Below are positions 63,490-64,000 of a DNA stretch of 64,000 nucleotides, piece after piece. Below the pieces are notes generated by a model. That model saw only the letters and a program-made list of their open reading frames with translations, did no database searches and was not told the origin of the DNA. This DNA is from Trichococcus shcherbakoviae (GTDB lineage: Bacteria; Bacillota; Bacilli; Lactobacillales; Aerococcaceae), in NCBI RefSeq assembly GCF_963666195.1, contig NZ_OY762653.1, forward strand, positions 1,707,501-1,771,500, given 5' to 3'. The number at the start of each line of letters is the position of its first letter. Position 1 is the first letter of the stretch. The position numbers were made by a program, and so were the translations under genes.

Positions 63490-64000
63490 ATGAAATTCAA
63501 AGAATCATTATGGAAAGCCTACAAAGGAATGGGACGTTCCATCAGTCGTTATCCATTGACCGTACTTTTTTTGATTGCGGTCGCGGTTTTGAACAGCTTC
63601 ATGATCGAAAACCCGCGCGAGGATTATGCCCGCTATCTGTTCACTTTTTTGGTGGGGGCCATGTTGAGCATCGTCGGCCAAATGATTTATGAACGTTTCT
63701 TTACACAACTGAATGCCCGCTATCTGCTGATGGGCGGAGCGGTGTTGCTTGCGACAGGCTACTACTTCGCGGTCGGGCCGCAGACGCTGTACAATATAGC
63801 AATCAGTGTAAAAACAGGTGTGGCACTGTTCGCTCTCATGATCGCGTTTATTTGGATACCTTCAATCAAAAGTGTTAAAGCACCTTTCCACCGGAGTTTT
63901 TTGTCAGCACTGAAAGCCTTCTTTACGACCATACTTTTTTCAGGAGTGTTGGCAGCAGGTATCAGCGCCATTTTTTACGCTACGGATTACCTTCTCTTCA
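63490..64000 (+). CDS. DUF4153-like membrane protein, N-terminal part only
   Basis: The frame from ATG 63490 stays open to the right edge (170 residues seen), so the gene continues outside the window. AAGGAG is eight bases before ATG. Five hydrophobic segments are visible (about residues 21-38, 50-66, 80-95, 105-122 and 145-165). The opening MKFKESLWKAYKGMGRSISRYPLTVLFLIAVAVLNSFMIE is typical of Firmicute DUF4153 proteins, of unknown function. No stop codon is lost; it is simply cut off. Confidence 0.75.
   Translation, partial: MKFKESLWKAYKGMGRSISRYPLTVLFLIAVAVLNSFMIENPREDYARYLFTFLVGAMLSIVGQMIYERFFTQLNARYLLMGGAVLLATGYYFAVGPQTLYNIAISVKTGVALFALMIAFIWIPSIKSVKAPFHRSFLSALKAFFTTILFSGVLAAGISAIFYATDYLLF

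Overview
The window reads as chromosomal DNA of a low-to-mid GC, fermentative Firmicute of the order Lactobacillales, most likely a Carnobacteriaceae member such as Trichococcus or Carnobacterium. This rests on the tandem 5S genes, a Met T-box, a glmS ribozyme, a TPP riboswitch, the cdaA-cdaR-glmM block, several sugar-alcohol PTS operons and strong AGGAGG ribosome sites. The genus is inferred from gene content and protein style; no search was run.

Layout: 1-3.0 kb is the 3' part of a 23S rRNA gene with two tandem 5S genes. 3.1-6.2 kb carries a GNAT protein, a Met T-box controlling metA (the acetyl-CoA type by its Glu111), tRNA-Thr and an unknown protein. 6.2-16.5 kb is housekeeping and transport: a lone PTS IIB, a DUF2254 protein, an AGCS symporter, an MFS protein, a VTT-domain protein, an ECF S component, YidD, a phasin-like/UbiB pair, tRNA-Tyr and tRNA-Gln, a zinc-ribbon protein and a cupin. 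16.7-20.1 kb is cdaA-cdaR-glmM (c-di-AMP synthesis and amino-sugar supply). 20.3-28.1 kb holds two mannitol PTS sets with MtlR and MtlD. 28.3-30.4 kb is glmS behind its self-cleaving ribozyme. 30.8-36.7 kb is a complete glucitol/sorbitol PTS operon ending in a fructose-6-phosphate aldolase-like gene. 36.7-40.6 kb is a TPP-riboswitch operon, tenA-ykoE-ykoD-ykoC, for thiamine-precursor salvage. 41-43.7 kb is a two-component system divergent from a small secreted acidic protein.

From about 43.75 to 54.53 kb the DNA becomes clearly richer in A+T and its genes are mostly secreted, membrane or signalling proteins. This looks like an accessory island. Its core, on the minus strand, is a ComQXPA-like quorum-sensing locus: a 55-residue peptide with one Trp (ComX-like), a polyprenyl-synthetase-like protein with DDxxD (ComQ-like), a polytopic HisKA_3 kinase (ComP-like) and a NarL/LuxR-type response regulator (ComA-like). 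Gene order is X-Q-P-A, not the Q-X-P-A of Bacillus subtilis. Divergent from it is a plus-strand operon with small membrane proteins and a MacA/MacB-type three-gene exporter, ending in a 29-residue membrane micropeptide. On the other side lie an unknown secreted protein, a small membrane protein and a lipoprotein. These are candidate outputs of the quorum sensor; that link is inference.

After the island, 54.5-64 kb returns to ordinary composition: a GNAT protein, a small P-loop kinase, an AraC regulator, a long non-coding stretch, an unknown 467-residue protein, a TetR regulator with a MacB-type ABC fusion and an 18-bp palindromic operator, an L-lactate/2-hydroxyacid dehydrogenase, and the start of a DUF4153 membrane protein that runs off the right edge.
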